This document shows positions 1 to 5,482 of a stretch of DNA of 6,596 bases, in pieces. The stretch's first letter is position 1. Every line of letters begins with the position of its first letter. A model generated the notes under the pieces. The model was not told the DNA's origin. It did not search any database and saw only the letters and a list, made by a program, of their open reading frames with translations. This DNA comes from Bacteroidales bacterium UBA3742 (GTDB lineage: Bacteria; Bacteroidota; Bacteroidia; Bacteroidales; Paludibacteraceae). The translations under genes were made by a program, and so were the position numbers. Where the stretch lies: the NCBI GenBank assembly GCA_002371785.1, contig DFGU01000051.1:1849-8444 (forward strand), read 5' to 3'.

Positions 1-20
1 CGCTCTCACGGGCGATTTTT

Positions 21-52
21 TTTGTGTATCTCGATTTTTTTTTGTACCTTTG
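21..52 (+). promoter_or_regulatory. Bacteroidota-type promoter (P1) of the methyltransferase/adenosyltransferase unit
   Basis: A TTTG at 21-24 and TACCTTTG at 45-52 match the -33 TTTG and -7 TAnnTTTG elements used by the Bacteroidota housekeeping sigma factor, with exactly 20 bases between them. The start of transcription should fall a few bases after position 52, at about 56-60. That leaves only a few bases before the ATG at 62. The run of eight T at 16-23 overlaps the -33 element. The match is by eye against the consensus; no transcription start is measured. Confidence 0.7.
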
Positions 53-61
53 CAGCGCATT

Positions 62-913
62 ATGACGCTTCGTGAGCAGCTATATCGCGCGGGGACGTAT
101 CTCAGACACTTGTTTACGTCCTGGAATACGGGTGGAGAAGGGATCCACTCGCCCTATCTGTTCTACCTGGTCAGGATGCTCATCTATGACCAGAACCGCT
201 ACTACTGCTGGAATGATATAGAGCAGCAGCGACGCCGACTGCTTCGATCGAGAGAGACGATACGCGTGGTGGACTACGGCACGGGCGGCAGGACCGTAGA
301 GGGCGAGCCGGAGGCTACGGAACGACGCCTATGCGACATCGCCGCCACAAGCCTGGAACAAGCACGAGTGGGACAGGTGCTGTTCCGGCTGGTCTGCTAC
401 CTGGGACACGTGCAGCAACGACCGCTACGGATCGTGGAACTCGGCACCTCGCTCGGTATCACGACGGCCTATCTGGCGGCGGCAGACAGCCGCAACAGCG
501 TAGTCACATACGAGGGCAGCGAGGCCCTACTGGAGCAAGCTCGCGAGGTATGGCGCCGACTCAAGATAGACAACATCCGAACCGTACCAGGCAATATCGA
601 CGAGACGCTCTTACGTACGCCCGCGCGCGTAAATATAATAGGTTTAGGCGACGAAGCGCCGATTGATATCGCCTATCTGGATGCCAACCATACCTACGAG
701 GCTACGATGCGCTACTATACCCATCTGGCCCAACGGGCACAAGCGCACTCGATCTACATCGTGGACGATATCCACCACTCGGAGCAGATGGCGCGAGCAT
801 GGCGCGAGATAGGCCAACGCGAGGAAGTAAGCACGACGATGGATTTTTACCACTTCGGACTCGTGTTCTTCGATCCGCACTATATGAAACGGCATTATAA
901 GTTGAGGATGTAG
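62..913 (+). CDS. Class I SAM-dependent methyltransferase, Bacteroidota O-methyltransferase-like family
   Basis: A 283-residue soluble protein with a Rossmann-type methyltransferase core. The glycine-rich SAM-binding motif I is VELGTSLG (residues 125-132). A later acidic motif, AYLDANHTY (204-212), and the strand-end motif VDDIHHS (234-240) resemble the Asp-containing metal/substrate motifs of O-methyltransferases. The N-terminus, with GIHSPYLFYLV, and the C-terminal FYHFGLVFFDP fit a family common in Bacteroidota genomes, whose members have the same length and no assigned substrate. The start is placed at ATG 62. An in-frame TTG at 50 would give four more residues but lies inside the -7 promoter element, so it cannot be on a transcript from P1. 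There is no signal peptide. It is probably cotranscribed with the adenosyltransferase 41 bases downstream. The fold is confident; the substrate is unknown. Confidence 0.82.
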   Translation: MTLREQLYRAGTYLRHLFTSWNTGGEGIHSPYLFYLVRMLIYDQNRYYCWNDIEQQRRRLLRSRETIRVVDYGTGGRTVEGEPEATERRLCDIAATSLEQARVGQVLFRLVCYLGHVQQRPLRIVELGTSLGITTAYLAAADSRNSVVTYEGSEALLEQAREVWRRLKIDNIRTVPGNIDETLLRTPARVNIIGLGDEAPIDIAYLDANHTYEATMRYYTHLAQRAQAHSIYIVDDIHHSEQMARAWREIGQREEVSTTMDFYHFGLVFFDPHYMKRHYKLRM

Positions 914-953
914 TTTATTAGTTTATTAGTTGATAGGTTTATTAGTTTATCAG
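914..953 (+). repeat. Octamer tandem repeat filling the gap between two genes
   Basis: Five consecutive 8-base units occupy nearly the whole gap between the methyltransferase stop codon and the next start codon. Units 1, 2 and 4 (914-921, 922-929, 938-945) are identical TTTATTAG. Unit 3 (930-937, TTGATAGG) and unit 5 (946-953, TTTATCAG) each differ at few positions. The ATG of the adenosyltransferase follows one base later. The tract carries stop codons in several frames and has no promoter consensus or hairpin. It looks like the product of repeat expansion rather than a protein-binding site. Confidence 0.8.
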
Positions 954-954
954 T

Positions 955-1515
955 ATGGCAATATATACCAAAACAGGCGATCGGGGTCAGACCAGTCTGG
1001 CCACCGGCGAGCGGGTCAGCAAGACCGATCTGAGGCTGGAAGCCTATGGCACAGCCGACGAACTGAACTCGTGGATAGGACTGCTGCGGGCAGCCGTCAG
1101 CAGTGGGCCGTCAGCCGTCAGCATTCAGCATTCAGCTATTAGCAATCAGCTGGAGTGGGTGCAGCAGCGGCTGTTCAATATAGGCGCAGCCCTGTCGGGG
1201 GCGCCGGGCGAGTGGATCAACGAGAAAGATGTGCACGAACTGGAGCAATGGATCGACCGTATGCTGGAGGAGGCACCACTGGTGCGTGCCTTTGTGTTGC
1301 CGGCCGGCAGCGAACCGGTAGCCCGAGCACATGTATGCCGCACCGTAACGCGCAGACTGGAGCGCAGGATATTGGCGATGGAGGAAACGGACCAATGGAT
1401 CGTACAATATGTCAATCGACTGAGTGATTATTTGTTCGTTTTGGCAGAATATTTTGCCCGAAAAGGGGGTGAAAAACCGCAAATTTGGGAAAAAACAGCA
1501 AAATGTAAAAATTGA
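955..1515 (+). CDS. PduO-type ATP:cob(I)alamin (corrinoid) adenosyltransferase
   Basis: A 186-residue protein that transfers the 5'-deoxyadenosyl group of ATP to cob(I)alamin, making coenzyme B12 in the cytoplasm. All family signatures are present: the N-terminal ATP-binding TKTGDRGQTSL (5-15), then RVSKTDLRLEAYGTADELNS (20-39), then FVLPAGS (113-119) followed by the helix with R129 and R134, and finally VNRLSDYLFVLA (153-164) with N154, R155 and D158. The family works as a trimer of helical bundles. The start ATG 955 gives the canonical MAIYTKTGD N-terminus. Residues 46-66, the loop and helix between the first two bundle helices, are encoded by a heptamer-periodic DNA tract and look nothing like the family there. 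Flanking helices and all catalytic motifs are intact, so the enzyme is probably functional. No B12 riboswitch is visible upstream. The 3' end is very A-rich. It likely shares P1 with the methyltransferase. Confidence 0.93.
   Translation: MAIYTKTGDRGQTSLATGERVSKTDLRLEAYGTADELNSWIGLLRAAVSSGPSAVSIQHSAISNQLEWVQQRLFNIGAALSGAPGEWINEKDVHELEQWIDRMLEEAPLVRAFVLPAGSEPVARAHVCRTVTRRLERRILAMEETDQWIVQYVNRLSDYLFVLAEYFARKGGEKPQIWEKTAKCKN
1091..1153 (+). repeat. Heptamer-periodic tract inside the adenosyltransferase gene
   Basis: Nine consecutive 7-base units, each beginning CAG or a close variant, can be read without a gap: CAGCCGT occurs at 1091-1097 and 1112-1118, and CAGCATT at 1119-1125 and 1126-1132. 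The other units (for example CAGCAGT, CAGCTAT, TAGCAAT) vary mainly in the last three or four bases. The total of 63 bases equals 21 codons, so the reading frame is kept. It encodes residues 46-66, rich in Ser, Ala and Gln. Confidence 0.8.
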
Positions 1516-1572
1516 AAATGATAACTCGATTTGGCAAAAAATGCAGAAAAAATGAAAAAAGTTGCAAAAAAA

Positions 1573-1604
1573 TTTGCTCAATTCGAAACTTTTTACTACT
1601 TTTG
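1573..1604 (+). promoter_or_regulatory. Bacteroidota-type promoter (P2) of the DUF2795-por operon
   Basis: TTTG at 1573-1576 and TACTTTTG at 1597-1604 match the -33 and -7 consensus (TTTG, TAnnTTTG) with exactly 20 bases between them, the same spacing as P1. Transcription should start at about 1608-1612, leaving a leader of about 115-120 bases before the ATG at 1728. No comparable element is visible in the gaps ahead of porP, porK, porL or porM, so this is the likely promoter for the whole T9SS run. Assigned by eye. Confidence 0.72.
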
Positions 1605-1619
1605 CACGATAATTTCGAT

Positions 1620-1645
1620 AAAAAGCGTCCGTTAGCGGGCTTTTT
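1620..1645 (+). terminator. Terminator-like hairpin just downstream of the P2 start
   Basis: The left arm AAAAAGC (1620-1626) pairs perfectly with GCTTTTT (1639-1645). After a two-base bulge (1627-1628), CCG (1629-1631) pairs with CGG (1636-1638) around a TTAG loop. The A run on one side and the T run on the other give the form of a bidirectional intrinsic terminator. It begins only about 10 bases after the predicted P2 start. It may end transcripts arriving from the adenosyltransferase gene, act as an early attenuator for the por operon, or be a stabilising 5' stem-loop. The structure is clear; the function is inferred. Confidence 0.55.
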
Positions 1646-1701
1646 GTCGTGTGCTTGCAGCTTTGTGCTGTCGTATAACTAATTGATAATGAACAAATAA
1701 T

Positions 1702-1721
1702 AACGGGCGTGTGCCCATGTT
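1702..1721 (+). promoter_or_regulatory. Small hairpin directly before the DUF2795 start codon
   Basis: GGGC (1705-1708) and GCCC (1713-1716) close a GTGT loop. AAC (1702-1704) can extend the stem by pairing with GTT (1719-1721) across a two-base bulge. The hairpin ends six bases before the ATG at 1728, in the region a ribosome must occupy, so it could dampen translation. A weaker hairpin (1657-1671, CAGC/GCTG) lies between it and the terminator-like hairpin. A three-codon minimal ORF (ATG 1689, stop ending 1700) also lies in this leader. Whether any of these regulate is inference. Confidence 0.35.
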
Positions 1722-1727
1722 GAAACT

Positions 1728-1949
1728 ATGTATTGGACGCTGGAATTAGCTTCGAAGATTGAGGACGCTCCTTGGCCTGCAACGAAAGAAGAGCTTTTGG
1801 ACTACGCGAATCGTATAGGTGCTCCGATGGAAGTGATCGAAAATTTGCAGGAACTTGAGGACGAAGACGAGATATACGAAAGCATAGAAGATATATGGCC
1901 GGACTATCCGGACCGCGACGATTTCTTCTTTGACGAAGAGGAATATTAA
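1728..1949 (+). CDS. Small acidic DUF2795 family protein
   Basis: A 73-residue protein without signal peptide or membrane segment. The first 40 residues (MYWTLELASKIEDAPWPATKEELLDYANRIGAP) match, from memory, the conserved DUF2795 pattern seen across Bacteroidota, with the invariant-looking DAPWPATKEEL helix start. The second half, from about residue 42, is strikingly acidic: 25 Asp/Glu against 4 Lys/Arg overall, finishing in a DEEEY tail. The function of the family is unknown, and no catalytic motif is visible. It is the first gene after promoter P2 and is followed after 64 bases by porP with no terminator between, so it is probably cotranscribed with the T9SS genes. Whether it has any role in secretion is not shown. 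The ATG at 1728 is chosen because the conserved N-terminus starts there. Confidence 0.8.
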   Translation: MYWTLELASKIEDAPWPATKEELLDYANRIGAPMEVIENLQELEDEDEIYESIEDIWPDYPDRDDFFFDEEEY

Positions 1950-1952
1950 GAG

Positions 1953-2015
1953 AGTCGTTGGTCGTTAGTCGTTAGTCGAAAGACAAAAGATATTGAAAAT
2001 TGAAAATTGATTTGT
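1953..2015 (+). repeat. Heptamer-periodic tract between the DUF2795 gene and porP
   Basis: Nine consecutive 7-base units can be read through the whole gap. The first four are AGTCGTT-like (1953-1959 and 1967-1973 identical, 1960-1966 and 1974-1980 variants). The next two drift (1981-1994). Units 7 and 8 are identical GAAAATT (1995-2001, 2002-2008). The last (2009-2015) runs into the first two bases of the porP GTG start. The tract is 63 bases, the same length as the tract in the adenosyltransferase gene, although the unit sequence differs. Confidence 0.75.
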
Positions 2016-2964
2016 GAAGCGATATATTGTTCTACTGGTTGGCTTGATGGCCGTGGCCGCTGTGCGTGCACAGTTCGATCCACAAATGGGGCAGTATATG
2101 TATTTGCAAAATGCCTATAATCCTGCAGCGGCGGGAGACGGAGACCTAATGCGCGTAGCGGGTATGCACCGCATGCAATTTGTGGACATCACGAACGCGC
2201 CCATGACCACCTGGTTCAGCTTTAGCTCTCCGTTCCTGATAGGCAAGACAAGACATGGTGCAGGAATCCGGTTTATGAACGATCGGTTCGGTCTATACAC
2301 CAATCAGGCGCTCTACGTGCAGTATGCCTATCGTCACAAGGTTGGCAAAGGGTACTTGAGCGTCGGTATAGACCTGGGGTTCGTAAACGTAGGATTCAAA
2401 GGGGATAGCGTCAACCTCAGCCAGATGGGCGATGAGTACCACGATGCCAACGACCCGGCCATACCGACAGGTAGCAAGTCGGGCATGAAGTTCGACATGG
2501 CCGCAGGCATCTACTACTCGGCCCCGAACTGGTGGGTAAGCGGTAGCTACAGCCACCTGACACGGCCGGTAATAGACTGGGACGACCAGTCGGACGTGCG
2601 GCTGATCGGTACGATGTACCTGGCAGGCGGATACAGCCACCGGCTGAAGAACCACCGCGACTGGCAACTGATGCCCTCGGCGATCGTGATGAGCGACTTC
2701 CGCTCGTGGGACGTCAACCTGACGATGCTATGCGAGTATCGCGACCGCTACCGCTGGGGACTGGGCTACAGAATCATGGGTAGCGTGAACATCCTGTTGG
2801 GCATGGACATCATCTCCGGCCTGCAGATAGGCTACACCTGCGAGCTGCCCACCAACCGGCTGCTGCTGGAGAGCTACGGATCGCACGAACTGTATCTGGC
2901 ATACGGGTTTGACATCCTCCGGCCGCGCCGCAACAACAAGTACAAAAGCGTAAGATACCTGTAA
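2014..2964 (+). CDS. porP: PorP/SprF family T9SS outer-membrane protein
   Basis: A 316-residue exported protein. Residues 1-19 form a signal peptide (MKR, a hydrophobic stretch, then VRA before Q20). The mature N-terminus QFDPQMGQYMYLQNAYNPAAAGD matches the family hallmark around the NPA-AG motif (residues 36-41). The rest consists of alternating amphipathic strands rich in Tyr, Gly and Trp, as in a beta-barrel of the outer membrane. Family length is about 300-330, so it is complete. In the T9SS, PorP associates with the PorK lipoprotein, and SprF-like relatives help deliver substrates to the surface. The start is GTG 2014: an in-frame stop lies at 2008-2010, and the next ATG would cut into the signal peptide. 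The start overlaps the end of a heptamer tract. porK follows after 55 bases. Confidence 0.93.
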   Translation: MKRYIVLLVGLMAVAAVRAQFDPQMGQYMYLQNAYNPAAAGDGDLMRVAGMHRMQFVDITNAPMTTWFSFSSPFLIGKTRHGAGIRFMNDRFGLYTNQALYVQYAYRHKVGKGYLSVGIDLGFVNVGFKGDSVNLSQMGDEYHDANDPAIPTGSKSGMKFDMAAGIYYSAPNWWVSGSYSHLTRPVIDWDDQSDVRLIGTMYLAGGYSHRLKNHRDWQLMPSAIVMSDFRSWDVNLTMLCEYRDRYRWGLGYRIMGSVNILLGMDIISGLQIGYTCELPTNRLLLESYGSHELYLAYGFDILRPRRNNKYKSVRYL

Positions 2965-3019
2965 GAGCGTACTTACGAAGAATATATATAGTATTAGAAC
3001 ATACATTTAATTTGGTAAT

Positions 3020-4399
3020 ATGAAACTGACAAAGATTCTGCCATTAGCTGCATTGCTGCTTGCATTTGTAGCATGTAACAAACCTGCAGGTGAACTTGTG
3101 GGAGCAGGAAATTCGGGTAACTTCAAAGAAGCCAACCCCTACGGAATGATCTTCATTAAGAAGGGATCGTTCATGATGGGTGCGAATACGCAGTCGGCCA
3201 TCTTCGGACAAGAGGACAACCTGCTGATGGCGACGGTAGAGGCATTCTGGATGGATGAGACCGAGATCACCAACGATGAGTACAAGCAGTTTGTCAACTG
3301 GGTACGTGACTCGACCGTTATGCGTCGTCTCATCATGAAGGAGGTTGAGGGCTACTCGCGTCGTCCGAAGAACATCCCGGAGGATGAGGAGATCCCTCTG
3401 GAGAAGATGCCTATCGACTGGAGCAAGGCCAGCAAGATACCTTGGAACAACTGGAAGATGATTGAGGACGACGACGTGAAGGATGTTATGGCCTCTATGT
3501 TCTATAGTGACGGAACGCTGAAGACCAACTTCCTGCACTATCGCTACTCGTGGGTGAACTACGACGAGGCTATCCTGCAGCGCAACAAGTTTGACGTAGC
3601 TACCAGCCGTTATCCGGTCGGTGCCAGTGTGCGTGTGGATACTTCGTGGGTAAGCGAGGAAGATGGCGGTATCTACGACTCCACCATCATTCGTCCGCTG
3701 CGCGAACCTAAGGACCTGATCACCAGCAAGATCATTTGTGTATATCCGGATACGCTGGTTTGGATCCGCGACTTCCAGTACTCGTTCAACGACCCGATGA
3801 TGCATAAGTACTTCTCGCACCCGGGCTACTCGGATTACCCCGTAGTAGGTATTACCTGGGAGCAGGCACATGCTTTCTGCGACTGGCGTACCAAGTTCTT
3901 CAACACTCACTCGAAATATGGTGCGCAAGACTATCGTCTGCCTACCGAGGCACAGTGGGAGTATGCTGCACGCGGTGGCCGCAAGATGGCTATGTATCCG
4001 TGGGGCGGCAACTATGCTCGCGATGCTAAGGGCTGTTTCTTCGCAAACTTCAAGCCCTATCGCGGTGGTTACAACGACGATACGGGAACGACCACGATGA
4101 AGGTGGCTCAGTTCCGTCCGAATGACTTCGGTCTGTTTGATATGGGTGGTAACGTGGCAGAGTGGACTTGCTCGGCATTCCTGAACTCGTCGAATACTGT
4201 TGTACACGACCTGAACCCGGACTACGAGTACATGGCACGCAAGAACGACCCGGACAACCTGAAACGTAAGGTAGTGAAGGGCGGTAGCTGGAAGGATATC
4301 AGCTACTACATGCAGTGCGGTGTGCGTACCTATGAGTACCAGTACGAGAGCCGTCCGTACATCGGCTTCCGCTGCGTACGTGCCTACATTGGCGATTAA
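3020..4399 (+). CDS. porK: T9SS ring lipoprotein PorK/GldK with FGE-sulfatase fold
   Basis: A 459-residue lipoprotein. The signal peptide ends in a lipobox-like FVAC with the acylated Cys at residue 19. The body has the formylglycine-generating-enzyme (SUMF1/FGE-sulfatase) fold: GSFMMG near residues 49-54, YRLPTEAQWEYAARGG (305-320), GLFDMGGNVAEWT (371-383), and the terminal block GGSW (421-424) to GFRCVRAY (449-456). A long insertion at roughly 90-260 is typical of GldK. The copper-binding cysteine pair of true FGE is absent: near GGSW the equivalent positions appear to be Asp/Ser, and only C433 and C452 remain. This fits a structural role. In known systems PorK joins PorN in a large periplasmic ring anchored to the outer membrane and contacts PorP and PorM. 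Its length matches the family. It lies 55 bases after porP and 68 before porL, with no terminator. Confidence 0.95.
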   Translation: MKLTKILPLAALLLAFVACNKPAGELVGAGNSGNFKEANPYGMIFIKKGSFMMGANTQSAIFGQEDNLLMATVEAFWMDETEITNDEYKQFVNWVRDSTVMRRLIMKEVEGYSRRPKNIPEDEEIPLEKMPIDWSKASKIPWNNWKMIEDDDVKDVMASMFYSDGTLKTNFLHYRYSWVNYDEAILQRNKFDVATSRYPVGASVRVDTSWVSEEDGGIYDSTIIRPLREPKDLITSKIICVYPDTLVWIRDFQYSFNDPMMHKYFSHPGYSDYPVVGITWEQAHAFCDWRTKFFNTHSKYGAQDYRLPTEAQWEYAARGGRKMAMYPWGGNYARDAKGCFFANFKPYRGGYNDDTGTTTMKVAQFRPNDFGLFDMGGNVAEWTCSAFLNSSNTVVHDLNPDYEYMARKNDPDNLKRKVVKGGSWKDISYYMQCGVRTYEYQYESRPYIGFRCVRAYIGD

Positions 4400-4467
4400 A
4401 CCAAGTCAGTCAAAAAACAACATTAGCAAATTAAAATTAATAACAAATAATTTAGTCTCTTTGAGTT

Positions 4468-5427
4468 ATGGCAACAAAAAAAGAAAGCGGTTTCATGCAT
4501 TGGTATGAATCCTACCAAGGTAAAAAAGTAGTAAACATTATCTACTCTGCAGGTGCTTCCGTCGTTATTATCGGTGCGCTGTTTAAGATCCTTCACTGGC
4601 CGGGCGCAAGCTACGTGCTGATGGGCGGTATGTTTACTGAGGCATTCCTGTTCCTCATGGGTACACTGGATAAGCCGCACGTTGAGTTCCACTGGGATAA
4701 CGTCTTCCCGCAGTTGCTTGCTTATGGTGCAGATCCTGAAGTATTGGCAGAGAAAGCTTCACAACCTGCTCCTTCGCTCTTGGGCGCCGGTGTTGCCGGT
4801 AAGGCTGCTCCGATGGCCATGGGTGGTATCGCTGCTCCCGTAGCTGCTGCTCCTGTAGCTGCTGCTGCCGGTCCTGCTATGCCTGCTGCCGTAACCGACG
4901 AGGAGGCTAAATCGTTCAAACAGAGCATCCAGGAGCTGGCTAAGACCGCTAAGCAACTGGCAGGTGCCGGTGAGGCTGCTGAGAAGCTGACCGTAAGCTA
5001 CGGCGCTGCTGACGCCAGCATCCAGGGCTTGGCCCAGAACGCACAGGTTTGCCAGCAGAATATGGCTGTAGTAGGTACCAGCCTGCAGAACATGGCCGTT
5101 TCGGCTCAGAACCAGCAGCAGAGCTTCGACGCCGTAGGCGCTTCGCTCCAGCAGGTGGCTCAGACCGCACAGGTTTATCAGCAGGGTATCGAGGCTGTAG
5201 GCGCTAAGATCGGTTCGCTCAACTCGCTCTATGAGTTGCAGATCAACAACATGAACGCACAGAACCAGCTGAGTGCCACTCTGGCAAAAGATTTGCAAAC
5301 CCTCCAGGCTAACACCACCGCTGCCGCTAAGAGCAGCGAGGCTTACAGCGCAGGTGCACAGCAACTGGCACAGCAGGTGGCTAACCTGAACCAAGTATAT
5401 GGAAACATGCTGAATGCACTTGCATAA
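4468..5427 (+). CDS. porL: T9SS motor inner-membrane protein PorL/GldL
   Basis: A 319-residue inner-membrane protein. Two transmembrane helices lie near residues 21-42 (VVNIIYSAGASVVIIGALFKIL) and 47-67. The second carries the conserved acidic residue E58 in MFTEAFLF, which in GldL/PorL is needed for proton flow. K40 and H43 at the end of the first helix are also typical. After the conserved HWDNVFPQL segment the protein turns cytoplasmic: an Ala/Pro linker (about 108-141) and then a long Gln/Ala-rich helical region to the end, with three 21-residue repeats at 192-254. PorL forms a pentamer around a PorM dimer and powers the secretion motor by proton motive force. The length is close to the Porphyromonas protein. 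ATG 4468 gives the expected short cytoplasmic N-terminus. porM follows after 55 bases. Confidence 0.94.
   Translation: MATKKESGFMHWYESYQGKKVVNIIYSAGASVVIIGALFKILHWPGASYVLMGGMFTEAFLFLMGTLDKPHVEFHWDNVFPQLLAYGADPEVLAEKASQPAPSLLGAGVAGKAAPMAMGGIAAPVAAAPVAAAAGPAMPAAVTDEEAKSFKQSIQELAKTAKQLAGAGEAAEKLTVSYGAADASIQGLAQNAQVCQQNMAVVGTSLQNMAVSAQNQQQSFDAVGASLQQVAQTAQVYQQGIEAVGAKIGSLNSLYELQINNMNAQNQLSATLAKDLQTLQANTTAAAKSSEAYSAGAQQLAQQVANLNQVYGNMLNALA
4831..4890 (+). repeat. Fifteen-base Ala/Pro-coding repeat in porL
   Basis: Four in-frame 15-base units encode AAPVA, AAPVA, AAAGP and AMPAA (residues 122-141). The first two (4831-4845 and 4846-4860) differ by one base. The last two have diverged further. This low-complexity linker joins the membrane-proximal part of PorL to its long helical tail. 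It may vary in length between strains. Confidence 0.6.
5041..5229 (+). repeat. Three 63-base repeats encoding 21-residue coiled-coil units in porL
   Basis: Residues 192-212, 213-233 and 234-254 align as three units of exactly 21 residues with the pattern AQ-x-x-QQ, a central AVGASL-like core and hydrophobic positions spaced for a heptad helix (three heptads per unit). Units begin at 5041, 5104 and 5167. DNA identity is highest between the starts of units 1 and 3 (CGCACAGGTTT shared). A fainter copy may precede unit 1. This suggests internal duplication within the cytoplasmic helical region. Confidence 0.65.
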
Positions 5428-5482
5428 ATCCATATAAGTCAAACGTTTTGTGAATAAAATTAACTAAAGAAAACGACTTAGT

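Noticed and set aside
1..23. Intrinsic terminator of a gene to the left, ending in a run of eight T
   Set aside because: Only a three-base stem (CGC 1-3 with GCG 12-14) is visible before the T run and the rest would lie outside the window, so it cannot be supported.
50..61. TTG start for the methyltransferase four codons upstream
   Set aside because: It lies within the TAnnTTTG promoter element, and the added residues are not part of the family pattern.
914..954. Cobalamin riboswitch ahead of the adenosyltransferase
   Set aside because: The gap is 41 bases of octamer repeat, far too short for a B12 riboswitch and without a B12-box sequence.
1091..1153. CRISPR-like array or mobile repeat element
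   Set aside because: Units are only 7 bases with no spacers, and the tract is in frame within a gene. No inverted ends or transposase are present.
1717..1749. Short out-of-frame ORF starting at ATG 1717 and overlapping the DUF2795 start
   Set aside because: It has ten codons, starts inside the hairpin and shows no conservation signal. It is most likely a chance ATG.
3044..4207. Long open frame on the minus strand opposite porK (387 codons)
   Set aside because: It is a shadow of the strongly biased porK coding frame. The predicted protein has no recognisable family, signal or promoter, while porK has full family motifs.
4759..5442. Minus-strand open frame opposite porL (227 codons)
   Set aside because: It is an antisense shadow of the Gln/Ala-rich repeats, with low-complexity Leu/Ser content and no promoter.
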